Source: Piezodorus guildinii
Taxonomy: Eukaryota > Arthropoda > Insecta > Hemiptera > Pentatomidae
Reading direction: 5' to 3'
Length of the DNA stretch: 64,000 nt
Assembly: GCA_023052935.1 (NCBI GenBank)
Contig: CM041295.1
Coordinates: 167,020,366-167,084,365 of the forward strand
Under the pieces are notes generated by a model. That model worked only from the letters and a program-made list of their open reading frames with translations. It ran no database searches and was not told the origin of the DNA. The stretch's first letter is position 1. Each line of letters starts with the position of its first letter. Below, one piece after another: positions 11,791-24,507 of the stretch. Both the position numbers and the translations under genes were made by a program.

Positions 11791-11949
11791 AATATCCGTA
11801 CCCAGCAATATCGATAAAATCATCGATGATTAGTGGTCAAACACTACCCAGTGTTTCTGAAATAAAAGACTTCTGAAAAGGTTAGTATTTTTAAAATTTT
11901 TACTAATGATATTTGGAGTAGAATTTTGTAATAATTTAGATAACATTAC

Positions 11950-12166
11950 CTAGTTGCTGAAAAAGCATTGTAACTGCAGAATTTGTGGTAGGAAGAGTTG
12001 ATACTAATGGAGGCTGTAGTGCTTGTCTATCTCCTGCCCCTATGCTGAATCTGATTTGAGGTCCGCCAGGTGGTGGAACATATACACAGCCAAGAACGTT
12101 TCCAATTAGTGTTTCTAATTGACTTCCCCCTTCTATCCATACTGAATAAATTATACCTAAGCAATT
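11950..12166 (-). CDS. Sbf: Sbf coding exon 5 (uDENN to DENN)
   Basis: 217 nt: 72 codons plus one base, so it ends in phase 1, completed by exon 6. The acceptor is TTTATAG at 12167-12173 and the donor GTAATG starts at 11949. It encodes residues 137-208: NCLGIIYSVWIEGGSQLETL, IGNVLGCVYVPPPGGPQIRF, SIGAGDRQALQPPL and the start of the MLFQQLG motif. The PPPGG.. and SIGAGDRQ motifs are strongly specific to SBF proteins. Confidence 0.96.
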
Positions 12167-13018
12167 CTATAAAAATAAGGTAATAATTAGATCATAATGC
12201 AAACAACAAATTAAATCAAAACATATAAACATTAATTCATAAAAAAAAAAAATAATAATAAAAGAATTTAAATTATAACTGTATAACAAGAAATAAACTG
12301 GAAATCTTTAATGAATTGTTCCTAACTATTGATTGACGAAACAAAAGGCAAACAGAAAAAGAAAAAAAATTGCAGCAAATCGGTACACAACAATTTATTA
12401 TTACTTATTAGTTATGTATAAATAAACAAAATTATCTCTAAATATATAAAATGATCTCGCAATTTTTGGTTTCCACAAACTCCTTCTAAACCAGGTGACG
12501 GATTTTGATACGGTTTTCACTACCATTAAGGGTATTCTTTCTTGAAGATTTATAAGTAAAATACATTGCAATTTAGTTTTTCTTAGGAAGGAAGAATTAA
12601 ATTTTCTATAAAACATCATGAAAAAATTATGAGTAGTAATATATACTGTTGGAGACACAATATTTAAAAAAAAAAATTATAAAAAGTTCATTTGAAACAT
12701 AAAATAGTAACAAATAAAATAAAATAGGAACTGTATAACATAAAAAACAAATAAAGTAATGAACTAATTTTGATTTTTGGACCAATTTATGTTTCTAATT
12801 TCTGCCAATGGTTAAATACAATAATGAATAGGCATTAAAAAATAAACATAAAATGACACCACATTTAAATTGCACCCATGCAAAGTAAGGGCAGGTTACT
12901 AGCAAGAAATAAATGTACCAGTTAGGCCAGAGAGAGACAACTTTTACCACTCACACAGTTTTTCTTATCACATAAATATCACTAATTGTTTCCCTTCATT
13001 CTTTCCTTCTTTTCAATG
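12167..13018. other. Intron 4 sequence without a recognised gene
   Basis: AT-rich intronic DNA. A short stretch at 12490-12580 has the look of a dispersed repeat, but I cannot name it and found no second copy in the window. Confidence 0.3.
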
Positions 13019-13174
13019 TGTTATATCCTCATCTTTAATATTTAATGCAGAGGTATGTTTTATTATTACATTTTAATGTGTTGTGTACATTAATATGCAT
13101 TATAAAATTAGTTTGATTTTTAAAACCAATAAATGTGGAATCTTTCACAAAACTCTGTATGAAAATACAATATA
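13019..13174 (+). repeat. Left LTR of the Ty3/gypsy element
   Basis: About 156 bp from TGTTATATCC to the AATACAATATAA next to the primer-binding-like TTGGCGATGAGG. It contains an ACCAATAAATG stretch that may serve as the polyadenylation region. It aligns with 16930-17059 plus 26491-26516. Confidence 0.8.
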
Positions 13175-13251
13175 ATTGGCGATGAGGATTAAGATGCATT
13201 AATCAATACTGTGAGTAATTTTATCAAATTTTCTAACAATATAAATTTACA

Positions 13252-16200
13252 ATGGATGAATATCAATCCAAAAGTTTTTTCAAAATGTTCTTCCAGACCC
13301 AAGCCTCCAATCAAAAAGCTGTAGTTGAACAGTTGCTCGCGGAAGGGAGACTCTGTCCGGTAGTGCCAATGCAGCCCCACTTAAGTGTTCCGATTAAACA
13401 CTTAAAATTTTTTCATATCTGGAACATATTGAAAACTACACTTTGATGAAAAACGTTACAAATGAAACAAAAAAAAAAGAGAATCTGAATCTGAATGAGA
13501 CTCTGTTGAACTCTCGATTACAAATTTCTTTCACAGGAATTCTTAAAAATGCTAATACCTACAAAAAACGGTGAAGGTACGGAGTACCCCTGAGTCATGA
13601 TTGTCATGCAATCGAAAGAGTAATGACTAAACAACAACCCAAACCTACAAAAAACGAAGTTATTTCACAACATTATTTTTTATACTGTTAACAACGTGAC
13701 TCACAGTCTATCTCTGAATGCGTAGTCACAGTACGACGTCACTTGTCAGATTGTGATTTCTATATCGAATGCACTGAATTTTCCTGCAGAAAAAAAAGTC
13801 TCTATATCAGAAGTTTTCTTGCACTCTCAGTTTGTGAGGGGAATTCGCGATGATTGGATCCGCAAACTCTTATTACAAGCTAACATGACAAATTTTGGCG
13901 ACATATTAAAAAAATCATTAGTTTTGAAAGCTTCGCAAATCCAAAGTAAAAAAATGAGTAGCACGAGTTCCACCTTGAATTGACCACCAGGATTTTCGTC
14001 CAGTTCCAGAGAAATTAACAAAATTGTACACCTTTCAAGAACAGAAAACACAGATTCACGCCCTAACCAGTCCCATGACATCACTCCAGGTGCTCCGATT
14101 TCTCGCCGTCATCCTCGATCATGTTCTTGGGATTTTTATCAGACTTTGGGAATTGAGAATTTATGTTTTAGGTGCGGAAAAATTCTCATAAATCAAATGA
14201 ATGCCATATTGACCGCGAAAAAACTAAGATGCACTTTATGTTTTGCAAAAGGCCATGTTTCCACAGTATGTATCAAAACCTTGTTTAAAACTATCACTGA
14301 TTCTAAGCAAATTGAGTATGACTCTGACAGAAGAGGCTCTAATCATTCAACCCAGATTTATGGTTGACATGCTATTACACATGTCTCATCTAGTGTAGTT
14401 GACTTGTATGAGCTCAATGTCTGCTCAGGGAAATATATTAAAATTGTATCACTAAACTTTTGTAAACCTATTAAAATGGAGGTGGATTCTGGTGCAAATT
14501 TCTCCAATGTGGGGCAAGACAAATTACATGAACTTAACCTTAAAAAAGAGCTTTTACCTGTGCATATTAATTTCAGAGCCTTTTCATTCAAATGACATCA
14601 TCCCCTGTAAGGGTAAGGTAAATGTAGCAGTAGCCTATAAAACCAACATATGTTCGCTGACCTGTACATTATCCATCCCACTTGGCCATGAAGCACTTTT
14701 GGGTTGTGTTAATGATGTTGGCGTACTTAATGAATTTCCTGAGGTGTTTGGAGAAAAAGTTGGGTTTGTTCCTAATTGCAAAATTTCTTTAACGTTGAGG
14801 GAAAATGCCAAACCAATCTACACTAGAGAATGCAATACCAAATAGATACCTCAATACCATTTGCTCTTAGTGATCTGGTATCACTAAAACGGGAGCTTGA
14901 ATCCCTTGAAAATTTAGGTATTATTAAACCAGTAGCTACAAGTGATTGGGGATCTCCCCTGGTGGTAATACCAAAACCAGATGGGGGAGTACGACTTTTT
15001 GTTGACCATAAATGTGGGGTAAATGAGAATTTAGTTTCTTCCAATTTTCCTATACATGTTGAAGCCTTCGTAATTATGTTTACTTTTACAAATTTGATTT
15101 GTTCAAGGTCTATTTGCACCAACCTGCCGATGAACAAAGTTGTATTATTCAGATTTTTTCAACCCATAAAGGGACATACAAAATGAATCGTTTGAGTTTT
15201 AGGATAAAGACAGAGTTTAATCAGACTTTTTCTCAAATTCTTGCAGGTCTACCCAAATGTGCCATCTACTATGAGGATGTTTTAGTCCATGGTTCTTCGT
15301 TGGAGAAAGATAAACAGAATCTTTGACTATGCCTCTGAAGGCTTATAAAGTACGCCACACCTCAATAAAAAGAAGTGTTCGTTCTTCACTACTGAGGCTG
15401 AGTACCTTGGGCATGTTGTTTCGAAGCATACTATCAGAAAGAATGCTCAAAAGATACATAATATCTCAAAACTTGCATGCCCACGGAATGCAGATGAAGT
15501 TTGTAGATTTCTAGGTATGCTGACCTATTATGCAAGGTTTATCCCAAATCATTTGACAATTTCATTTCCCTTACAAAATTTGCAAACTAACACTGTGGAC
15601 ACCACAATGAGAAGATGCCTTCCTTAAACATAAGGCTAAAATGTTGAACGACAGAATTTTGGTCCCCTTCGATCCACCATTGCTAGTCATTTTTTAACCA
15701 CAGATGCTAGCCCGGTGAGGGTCACAGATATTTTTAGTCATTCTGTGGATGGTCACAAAAAAACCAACAGCCTATGCCTCCCATGCCCTCACACCGTCAA
15801 AAATGAACTACAGCCAACTCGACCAAGAAGCAAAAGCCATTATATTTGGAGTCTCCCGATTCTACAACTACATTTACGGAAAGCATTTGTTTTTGGTGCC
15901 AGATAACCAGAATGTGGACTGCCTTTGAAAAACCAGAATGGAAAGGACACCTCTTCCATATTCCAGGTAGACTGCAGAAATTGCAGTTAATGAGGAGGTC
16001 GATCTTATTCACTTTGACTCAGTTTTTCATGTTTCTAGCTCATTGATAACAGCAGAGACTATTGCAGAAGCTACTTCTTTGTATCCCCAAAAAAATATCA
16101 AGCAATTGCAAACATCAAGCCAAGAAACCCCTCCCTTACTCTATTTCACACAGAATTCTATTCAGGGTGGATCAAATGGTAGGGCCAAAGATACTTAGAC

Positions 16201-16813
16201 CTGCCATATTAGAAGAACTCCATGCCACTCACGTCGGCATTACTAAAATAAAGCAGCTAGCTAGGTGGTACATATACTGGGAAGGACTGGATAAGGCAAT
16301 AGAAATACGAGGGATATCACAATGCCTGATCGCTCCTGGACACCTAGCAACCAATGGACTCGCAGAGCGAAGTTTCCACACACCGAACACTGAAAAGTGT
16401 CTGAACCCAAGAAGTCTACCCAGGGAAAAGGAGTAATGTTAAGAAAGAATAGCTGCACAACTCACAATGTTACATTCAATGAGCCTCAGCTACCACATAA
16501 AATCCTAGAAACACCACAACAACCAGCGGAAATGATGGGAACACAAGCAATCTCACACTGCAGACTTGGTACCATATGCACAGCCACTTTTCCTGACTCA
16601 GACTCCTGCAAGTTTGCTGTTTTAGACCCAGAACAGGAAGCCACTCCAATCACACAATATGGAGTAATGCAGCATTCGCCCGACAACACATCTGAAACTT
16701 CTCAAATTCAAACACACCCACAAAGAGAAATACGTAGGCCAGCATACTTCGAAGATTATGACTGCAACTTCCAGGAGGAAACCAAGGATAGTGGACAGTG
16801 TTGTTTTCTTTAA
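13252..16813 (+). pseudogene. Degenerate gag-pol of the Ty3/gypsy element
   Basis: Plus-strand fragments in all frames give, in order: an N-terminal gag piece (13252-13446); a gag piece ending LVLKASQIQSKK (13753-13983); a CCHC-type knuckle CTLCFAKGHVSTVC (about 14230-14270); a protease motif MEVDSGANFSNV (14480); RT motifs GIIKPVATSDWGSPLVVIPK (14915) and LPKCAIYYEDVLVHG (15250), where the YxDD box reads YYED; an RNase H start LTTDAS (about 15695); an integrase zinc region ILEELHATHVG (16208); then an abrupt jump to APGHLATNGLAERS (16330), showing an internal integrase deletion; and a C-terminal tail to 16813. Not functional. Confidence 0.85.
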
Positions 16814-16929
16814 AACTGATTTTTTCTATTTTTAGGTATTGTGTTTCTTTGCAAAATTTCCTGAACAATTTTTTTTTTTCTTTATCACTCAAATGGCGGA
16901 CGACTTATAGTATTGAAGTGGCGGATAAC

Positions 16930-17059
16930 TGTTATATCTTTATCTTCAACATTTAATCTAGATGTATGTTTTATTATTACTTTTTGCCATGTGTATAAGT
17001 TAATATACATTATAAAAATAAAATTTGATTTTTAAAACCAATAAGTGCAGAATCATTCA
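16930..17059 (+). repeat. Right LTR of the Ty3/gypsy element, first part
   Basis: Aligns with the left LTR from TGTTATATC to the AGAATCATTCA at which the hammerhead palindrome was inserted. The remaining 26 bp lie at 26491-26516. Confidence 0.8.
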
Positions 17060-17088
17060 TCTGGAGTCAGTAATTTTTTTTTTATTTT

Positions 17089-17128
17089 GCCAACGTTTCG
17101 GCTCAAGCCTGTGAGCCATCATCAGGGC
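17089..17128 (-). ncRNA. Hammerhead ribozyme motif, intact core
   Basis: On the minus strand: GCC (stem I) – CTGATGA – a GGCTC/GAGCC stem II with an eight-base loop – GAAAC – GTT – GGC (stem I partner). All canonical core bases are present: CUGAUGA, GAAA and a GUU cleavage triplet. Stem III is only AC/GU, with no loop between C and G, so as a single unit it should be weak. ACGU is self-complementary, so two copies could share a stem III. This minimal form is known from Penelope-like retroelements. Confidence 0.75.
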
Positions 17129-17409
17129 ATTACTGTGCCTTGTCCAAGCATAAACTGTTGTTTATGCTTTATTATTATTATTTATTATCAATTTATCCTC
17201 GCACGGATCTCATTACCGCGTATGGGGAGCGTCCCATGGGTGGCGGATGTGGGGATGGTCGGTGGAATTTCCTTGGAAGCTCCTCACGGCTAAGTCCGAT
17301 GGACTCGCTGACCAGTAATGAGAGCGGCCCCCCAGGCTTACTGGAGGGTGTGACGTAGGTTCGAACGCCCTACTCACATATTTTAGTTCACAAAATACCA
17401 CCAAAAGTC

Positions 17410-18594
17410 ATGGATTCCTCTGAGGTAAAACGCTCATTATCCGGAGGAAAACTAATCCCCCGTTCGGGTCTCCGGGTGGGGGCTGCTTCAGGGGAATCAT
17501 CGCGCAAGTTGAAAATTAGAGAGCTAACAATAGGGACGTGGAACGTTAGAAGTTTAAATACGGCAGGTGGGTTAAAGTCAGTCGCGAATGAAGTTAAGGG
17601 GTACCATTTAGATATCGTTACATTACAAGAGGTTCACTGGCCAGGGGAGGGTTCATTAACAGAAGGAAAGCGTTAATTATTGTTTAGGTACCGGGTTTCT
17701 GATTAGGAATAGATTTCTTTCCGCATTACAGGACGTACAGTTCTTTAGTGAAAGAATATCGGTTGCTATATTTCAAGGGCATTGGTTTAAAATCGCGTTT
17801 ATAAACATTCATTCTCCCACCGAAGACAGTGATGATGAAGTAAAATGCGAATTTTATGATAAACTAGAGTCGGTTTACGATAAGTTACTGCTAAATTACA
17901 TGAAGATAATACTAGGCGACGCGAATGCAAAGGTTGGAAGGGAAGAAGTATATCGTCCTACAATCGGTAAAGAAAGTTTGAACGAATATAGTAATGATAA
18001 TGGGACCCGACTAATAAACTTTGCCATTTCGAAAAACCTAGTAATCAAAAGTACTTATATATCCTTATAAGTATCAAAAGTACGTTTAAACATAAGGATA
18101 TTCATAAGTATATGTGGACATCGCCGGATGGACAGACACGGAATCAAATCGATCATGTTTTAATAAAAAACAGATGGCAAAGTATCATAATTAACGTGAG
18201 ATCGTATCATGGTGCAGAATGCGGTTCTGATCATGAATTAGTAATCGCGAAACTTCGATAAAAACTAAATACAAAAATGAGAACACAGCACTATATTCGT
18301 CCCGAGAATTTTGATATAGTTAAATTGAACAACCTCGAAATTAGAAAACAATTCGCGATAGAAGTAAAAAATAGGTTCTAAGCTTTGGGATCTTCAGACG
18401 AGGAACACAAAGATGTAAACAAATTATGGGAAGGGATCAGGGATAATATTAAAGAGGTCGGTAATTTATGTCTTGGAAAAATGGAAAATAAAAAGAACAA
18501 ACCTTGGTTCGACAGGGATTGTCAAAATATGTGCGAAAAAAGAAAAACCGCTAAACTGAATTCCTTAAATAATCCAAGCGATAATAATGGGGCT
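17410..18594 (+). pseudogene. RTE LINE ORF, endonuclease half
   Basis: The first open stretch (17410-17676) starts with a short leader and contains TIGTWNVRSLNTAG and IVTLQEVHWPGEG, the N and QE motifs of the apurinic-like endonuclease that nicks target DNA. Further plus-strand frames give ILGDANAKVG (about 17910), RNQIDHVLI (about 18140) and GSDHELVIAKL (about 18225), completing the catalytic set with the SDH motif. A frameshift near 17680 and stops near 18070 and 18260 break the frame. Reading up to KRKTAKLNSLNNPSDNN it is cut by the nested LINE, then continues at 24508. Confidence 0.85.
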
Positions 18595-19035
18595 AAGGGG
18601 GGTAAAACGGGTAGGGCAACAGTACTAGAGAGGGAGATTGGTGCGGGTGTCTCCCCCACTCTTTGTGAAATTTATCAAGCTAGAGTGCCCTACCCACTGC
18701 TGTGATAAACTTCCAGTCCTCCCTATCCCTACCAACGCCTACTGTCACCTCCTGGTGGTGCCCCCTGGGGAGTCCGATGGGACTCGCGGACGACAGAGGC
18801 GGGAGTTGGTCATTTGGCGACCACCCTTTCATACACCCAAGCTAGGTGGAGGGAGCTCAAGCTGCGGGTGGATGGCAGGGGGTGTATAAACATACACTGT
18901 CTTCAATCGACCCACTTGGGGCACCTGGCGCACCCCATTGTACCTTATTGCCTACTGCAGGGAGAGGGGGTAGTATCTGTAGTATCTTCACACCCCCATA
19001 CTCGTGGAAACCAAAATGTCCTTTCAAAATAAAAA

Positions 19036-20802
19036 AACCTCTAGTTTTCCGATGAGAAATCTGAAAACATTCCCAAGAAAGACTTGTCTTCCTTGGTGCC
19101 AACACGCACCTCGGCGATTTCGCCTCAGGATCTAATTGATGAATCGAGTGTGAGCAGCCTTCTCGAAACCCTCACAGGTGAGATTGAGGGCTGCCACATT
19201 GAAACCAACCAGGAGTTGTTGGTTGCGACCTCTGCGAAAGCAGGTACGGACGCCCAGACTCCGCAAATAAACAAGGCTCATGAGCCCAAACCCTCCAGAT
19301 CTGAACCCCAAGACCAGAGTGGTCGATCCGCGGAGGATAACTCCCCCGCCTGGGTCCCCTCTAGGTCTTCGAGGAGGAGGAGAAGGAGGAGACACAATCC
19401 TACTGCTAGGATCATATTAAAATCAACTGATGCTGCTCTGACATCAGGTAAACAGACAACACCAGAGCCTGGGAGGAGTCAGGCTGAGTCTGGTGCTGTG
19501 GCCCTCCATCCTAGAGCAGGCCCTGTGCCTGGCACGTCTGGCTCTGGACCCAAGGCCTCAGGACTCAAACCAACTGGTAATGCTCCAGTCACTAAGATGC
19601 CTCCTGTAAGGCCATCGGGCAAAATTGTGGGGTCTCGCAAGGAACCTGCAAGCGTGCCCGTGAAGCCCCAAGGAAGAGCAACTTCTCAAACCAGCGTTCC
19701 AAGCAAACGCCCTAGGTCATCTCCGGGAACCTCGGCCCCAGTAGCCAAGAAACCTAAGGAGACAACCTCGAGCTACGCTTCTGCTGCGAGGAACTTGTTA
19801 GTGGCGGTGGTCCCTGTGGGCTATCCTCATGAGCAACTCACTCGCGAGCAGAGCGACATACTTAAAGAAAGGATCGCTGATAAGGTGGGAGCACTCGATC
19901 CTTTCGGAGTTCATCGTCCTGCCTTCAATGGAGCCAGCTTCAAATTGGGCGGCTGCATCGTTTGTTGCCAGGATGAGGCGACCAAAACCTGGCTTGAAGC
20001 CACCATCCCGACGATGAGCATGGGTGAGGGCACGTCCCTTCGCACTTGTGATTCGCGGGAACTCACCAAAACCGTTAAGGTTGGTGGATTCTTTCCCGGC
20101 CGGGTACTCACCGAGGCCGAACTTTTGAATCGTATTTAGGTCCAGAACCACAACGTGGATGGTATACATTCCTGGACTCTAACATACCTGAAGGAGCTTG
20201 ACAAAGGCTTCTACACCATCTTTAAGATACCTGAGACGAGCGTGGATAGTCTTCGTGTCAAGAACATGGCATGAATAGTGTGACTCTGAGAATTCTCAAA
20301 ACCAAGAAGTCTGAAGAGTCCACTCTAGAACCAGGAGTGCCGTCTCGAGATGAGGGTGAAGTCGAGGCGGTATCCAGAATACTTGAGGAGGTTAGAATGG
20401 ATGTTGACGGCGAACATTCCGGGATGGGTGGCGGTGGCTGCTGGGGCGAAGCCGAAGGTCTCAGCTTCTGCTGGGACTGCGGGCAGACCCTTGCCGCCAT
20501 TGTCGGCGCCTGGACCGAACTCTCCCGGGGTTAAACCGACAAAGCCTGAGGGGAGGCATGCGGTGGCGACGGCTGGCGGGGTGACCTCCAAGGGGGCAGC
20601 TAAAACTGCTCCCAAGGACAAGCCCTTGCCGTCGGACGTGCCCGCCTGCATCCCTGGTGGTTCGAAGCCTCACACCGACTACGAGAGGTCGAGGCGACCC
20701 GACCTGTCTGTTGGCTGGGAGAAGCCTAAGGACCCAGCTCATGCTGATCCTAAGGGTGGACCCCGGCCTCAGCGGTCTGGACGTCCTCCCACATCAGAAT
20801 AA
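19036..20802 (+). pseudogene. ORF1 of the RNase H-bearing LINE
   Basis: The largest open part, 19084-20139 (351 codons), is rich in Pro, Ser, Ala and Lys with basic runs such as SSRRRRRRR in its N-terminal third, as in nucleic-acid-binding ORF1 proteins. Its C-terminal part (LVAVVPVGYPHEQLT through TVKVGGFFPG) resembles the gag-like region of R1/LOA-group ORF1. A TAG at 20137 and later frame changes separate the C-terminal pieces (20271-20534, 20350-20802). GC content here is far above that of the neighbourhood, as expected for an inserted foreign element. No clear CCHC knuckles were found. Confidence 0.65.
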
Positions 20803-20811
20803 CTACGTACC

Positions 20812-23800
20812 ATGAAGATGCTGCAGATCAATCTCCACCACTGCATTGCTGCGTGTGATGTTCTACAGCAATTCATTCAAGATAAGGATATTGATATCAT
20901 TCTTATTCAAGAACCTTATTTAATAAATGGTAGGGTTTCTGGGTTGAATCTAAGAGGTTTTGAAATTATCTCTGCAGACAGCAATCCCAGAGCGTGTATC
21001 CTATGCAAAAAATCTCTAAAACTGCTGCCTCTTTGGCTATTCTGTTCCAGAGATCTAGCAGTAGCAAAATTCAACCCGAAAGGGAACACAAGACTTAGGG
21101 AGCTGACCATTGCAGCGGGCTATCTGCCGTACGAGGAGTCAGACCCTACCTACATCATTGGCACAGCCCTAGAGTGGTGCAATCATAGCATCATTGCAGG
21201 TCTGGATGCCAACGCACACCACAGAATCTGGGGAAGTACGAACACCAACAAAAGAGGTGAGCTTATCCTAGATTACATTATAGAAAATGATCTCATTATT
21301 CTGAATAAAGGCAGGTCACCCACCTTCTTCAACAAAAACAGTTCTGAGATCATAGACATAACTTTAGCCTCTAATTCGTTAAGGGCTCACATTACAAACT
21401 GGCATGTGGTTGACAAAGAAACATGTTCAGATCATAAATATGTTAGGTTCGATCTTAAACATGATGAAACCTACACTATAACATACAGAAACCCCAGACT
21501 AACAAACTGGGATTCCTTTGCTTTAAATCTAGCTGAGGCTGCCAAGAGTTGTCCTACCAGGATTGACAATTCATGGAACCTTGAATGTCTCAACTCCTCA
21601 ATATCTGATGCCTTAATGCATTCCTATCTCGAAAGCAACCCTGTAAAAGAGGTCCACAAACAACAAAAAGGCTCCTTGGTGGAATGACAGCCTTAACAGG
21701 CTGAGAGTCCTTACCAGAAGACTTTTCAATTCGGCAAAGAAATCTGGCAGATGGGATACCTATAAAGTTGCTCTAACTGAGTATCACAAATCTGTCAGAC
21801 ATGCAAAACGACATGCATGGAGGAACTTCTGCAGTGACATAGATAACTTATTGGCTGCCTGCCGAGTTAAGAAAATCTTATCCAAACAACATGACCAGGG
21901 GCCACTTGGAACCCTGAAGACACATGACAAACAAACAACAAATGAACATGAAACTCTACTTATGCTTGCGGAATCACACTTTCCCAACTGTAAGGTTATA
22001 AACTTGGACAACAGTGATGATGTCTACCCTACTGACCGTGCCAGCAAAGAGGCCTGGCATACGGCCAGAGGAATCATTATCTCTAACACACTTGAATGGG
22101 CAATCAAATCACTTGCTCCATTCAAGTCTCCTGGCATTGATGGCATCTTTCCAGCTCTATTGCAGAAAGGTCTACCAATCATTAAACAATACCTTCTCTT
22201 ACTATTCAGAGGTAGCTTGGCTTTAAAATATGTACCAGTTAGTTGTTTGAGAGAATCCAAACTCTGCTACATCCCCAAACCAGGGAAAGGCTCCTACACG
22301 GACCCCAAATCATTCAGATCTATATATGCCTGTCCTCGTTCCTGATGAAAACTCTGGAAAAAATTCTGGACAGGCATATCAGAGCACATCTATCTCTTAA
22401 CAATCCGTTACACCCACTCCAATTCGCCTACCAAGCTGGCAAATCTTGCGAATTAGCACTACACAATCTTGTCTCCAGGATTGAAATATCCATGGAACAG
22501 AAAGATATAATGACGGGCACCTCTATCGACATTGAAGGTGCCTTCGACAGAACTCCCTATAACACTATCCTGAGTGCTCTGATTGACTATGACATTGATC
22601 CTGTCATCAGAGGATGGATAATGGTAATGCTTGAAAGCAGAACCTTAGCATCAGAATTATCCAATACCATGCTAAGGATCAAACCAAATGGTGGCTGCCC
22701 TCAGGGTGGCGTTTTATCGCCTCTACTTTGGTGTTTGGTGATTGATCCGCTTATCAAGAAACTAAACTCCCAAGGCTTCTATACAAAGGGCTACGCAGAC
22801 GATATTGCAATTCTGATAGGAGGCAAACATCAATGCGTAGTATCCTCTCTACTAAAACATGCATTACACATTCTTTGTGATTGGTGTGGATCCTCTGGAC
22901 TTGACATCAATCCACAAACGATTAAGGTCTGCACTTTTACACACAAAAGAAAGGTAAACATGAACTTACCTAGTATTAACGGTACACAGCTCACCAACTC
23001 CAAAGAAGTTAAGCATTTAGGGGTCATTCTTGACCACAAATTGCGGTGGGACACTCATATCTCTTACATTGCCGGAAAAGCTCTAAAATGCCTTTGGGAA
23101 TGTAAAGGCGCTATTAATAATGCTTGGGGACTCAAACCCCAAATCGTCTATTGGCTCTACAATACAGCCATTAGACCAATGATCACTTACTCCTCCGTAA
23201 TATGGTAGCACAGAGCTCACATAGGGAACAATAAAAAGGCACTTTGTAAACTGGAAAGGCTTGCTTGCCTCATGATAACCGGGGCAATTAAGACCACTTC
23301 AACAGCTGCGATGGAGACAATGCTGAATATCATGCCTCTAAATTTGGAGGTGGAAGCGCACGCGCTGAGAACCATTTATCGCTTTACCAAAGTAGGTAAG
23401 TGTTCCAACAAGTTCACCCATCAAGGTCATTGCAACTTACTTAGCAGGCTCAATGAAAATAATATCCTAGCTATGCCCTCAGACTTACAAATCCGGAAGT
23501 TTATCAATGCTTACTACAATGTTAACATTGATGAATCAAGGAAGCACAGACCCAAACATGGTATCAACTGCTACACGGATGGCTCACTAATGGACAGCGG
23601 CTCAGGTGCTGGTGTCTGGAGGAAAGACAAATCACACTCCGGGGCCAGTATTCCACTAGGCAAACACACAACAGTTTTCCAGGCTGAACTTCTTGCTATT
23701 CTCCACTGTGCTACTGACCTATGCACTGAAAACATTAGTGGCAAAAAGATTTTTATCTACACTGACAGTCAGGCAGCACTAGGAGCCCTAAACAATCACA

Positions 23801-24390
23801 CAACCACCTCAAAAGTCGTTAAAGCATGTAATCTGACCCTAAACTGTCTTGCTAGGAAGAACATCGTTAGCGTTGAATGGGTACCTGGTCAATCTGGGTT
23901 CAGTGGGAACGAAAAAGCTGATGAATTAGCTAGGAAGGGATCAGCAACGATTCTCATCACACCAGAACCCCTAAGTGGAATCAGCCTAAGCTATGCCTTT
24001 AGGTACATCAATCAATCCTATTAAAATAAATACAAACAACTTTGGCTAAATAAGGGACCTAGGCAATCACTCAAATTCCTAGATGGTCCTTGTACCAGCA
24101 GAAGGAAGTGTCTTCTTGGTATGAGTAGGACATGCCTGAGGACCTTGACTGCTGTCTACACGGCAAACTTAACTACCATATGTTTAAACTTGGTATTTCC
24201 GACAACCCTCTATGCAGACTATGCGGCACGGACGATGAAACATCGTTTCACATAGTCTGCCACTGGGACAAGCTAGCTATGTTGAGGTTCCCTTTATTTG
24301 GTGAAGACCGCCCAGAAAACCCCACTAACAACAAACTTGTTAATCCTAACAGCCTTCTGAAGTTTGCTTCTGCTACTAAACTCGTGTTTT
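20812..24390 (+). pseudogene. ORF2 of the RNase H-bearing LINE (EN-RT-RNase H)
   Basis: Starts with MKMLQINLHHC at 20812. Endonuclease motifs are IILIQEPYL, AGLDANAHHRIWGS and CSDHKYVRFDL (to 21687, stop). RT lies in 21851-22345 and 22243-23208: SPGIDGIFPALL, FAYQAGKSCELAL, TSIDIEGAFDRT, GCPQGGVLSPLLWCL and the catalytic GYADDIAIL. RNase H lies in 23272-24024: YTDGSLMDSGSG, QAELLAILH, IYTDSQAAL, GNEKADELAR. A CCHC-like end CRLCGTDDETSFHIVC follows near 24215. Breaks: TGA at 21685, frame overlap near 22330, TAG near 23206, TAA near 24022. Confidence 0.88.
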
Positions 24391-24458
24391 AAAACTAACA
24401 TCGCGTGATTCTATGGCGCACAATAGACCATTTAGTTGCGGTGCAACCCATGCCAGCA

Positions 24459-24503
<45 letters not shown>

Positions 24504-24507
24504 GGCT

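Larger units (their letters stand above)
18595..24500 (+). mobile_element. RNase H-bearing LINE (LOA/I-like) nested in the RTE LINE
   Basis: A 5.9-kb element with GC-rich 5' UTR, ORF1, ORF2 (endonuclease, RT, RNase H, CCHC) and a roughly 40-base poly-A tail (24461-24500). It is flanked by a duplication of about 9 bp, AATGGGGCT, at 18586-18594 and at the poly-A junction ending 24507. Excising it restores the RTE reading. The combination of EN, RT and RNase H with a LQINLHHC start favours the LOA or I group. Several single-base lesions make it inactive, but the structure is complete from 5' to 3', so it is fairly recent. Confidence 0.85.

Noticed and set aside
13252..16813. Reading the gypsy element in intron 4 as a host zinc-finger gene because of its CCHC motif
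   Set aside because: The order knuckle, DSG protease, RT, RNase H and integrase between matching LTRs identifies a retrotransposon.
20258..20742. Minus-strand ORFs in the GC-rich region of the nested LINE
   Set aside because: They are antisense to ORF1; high GC lowers stop frequency, and the plus strand carries the family motifs.
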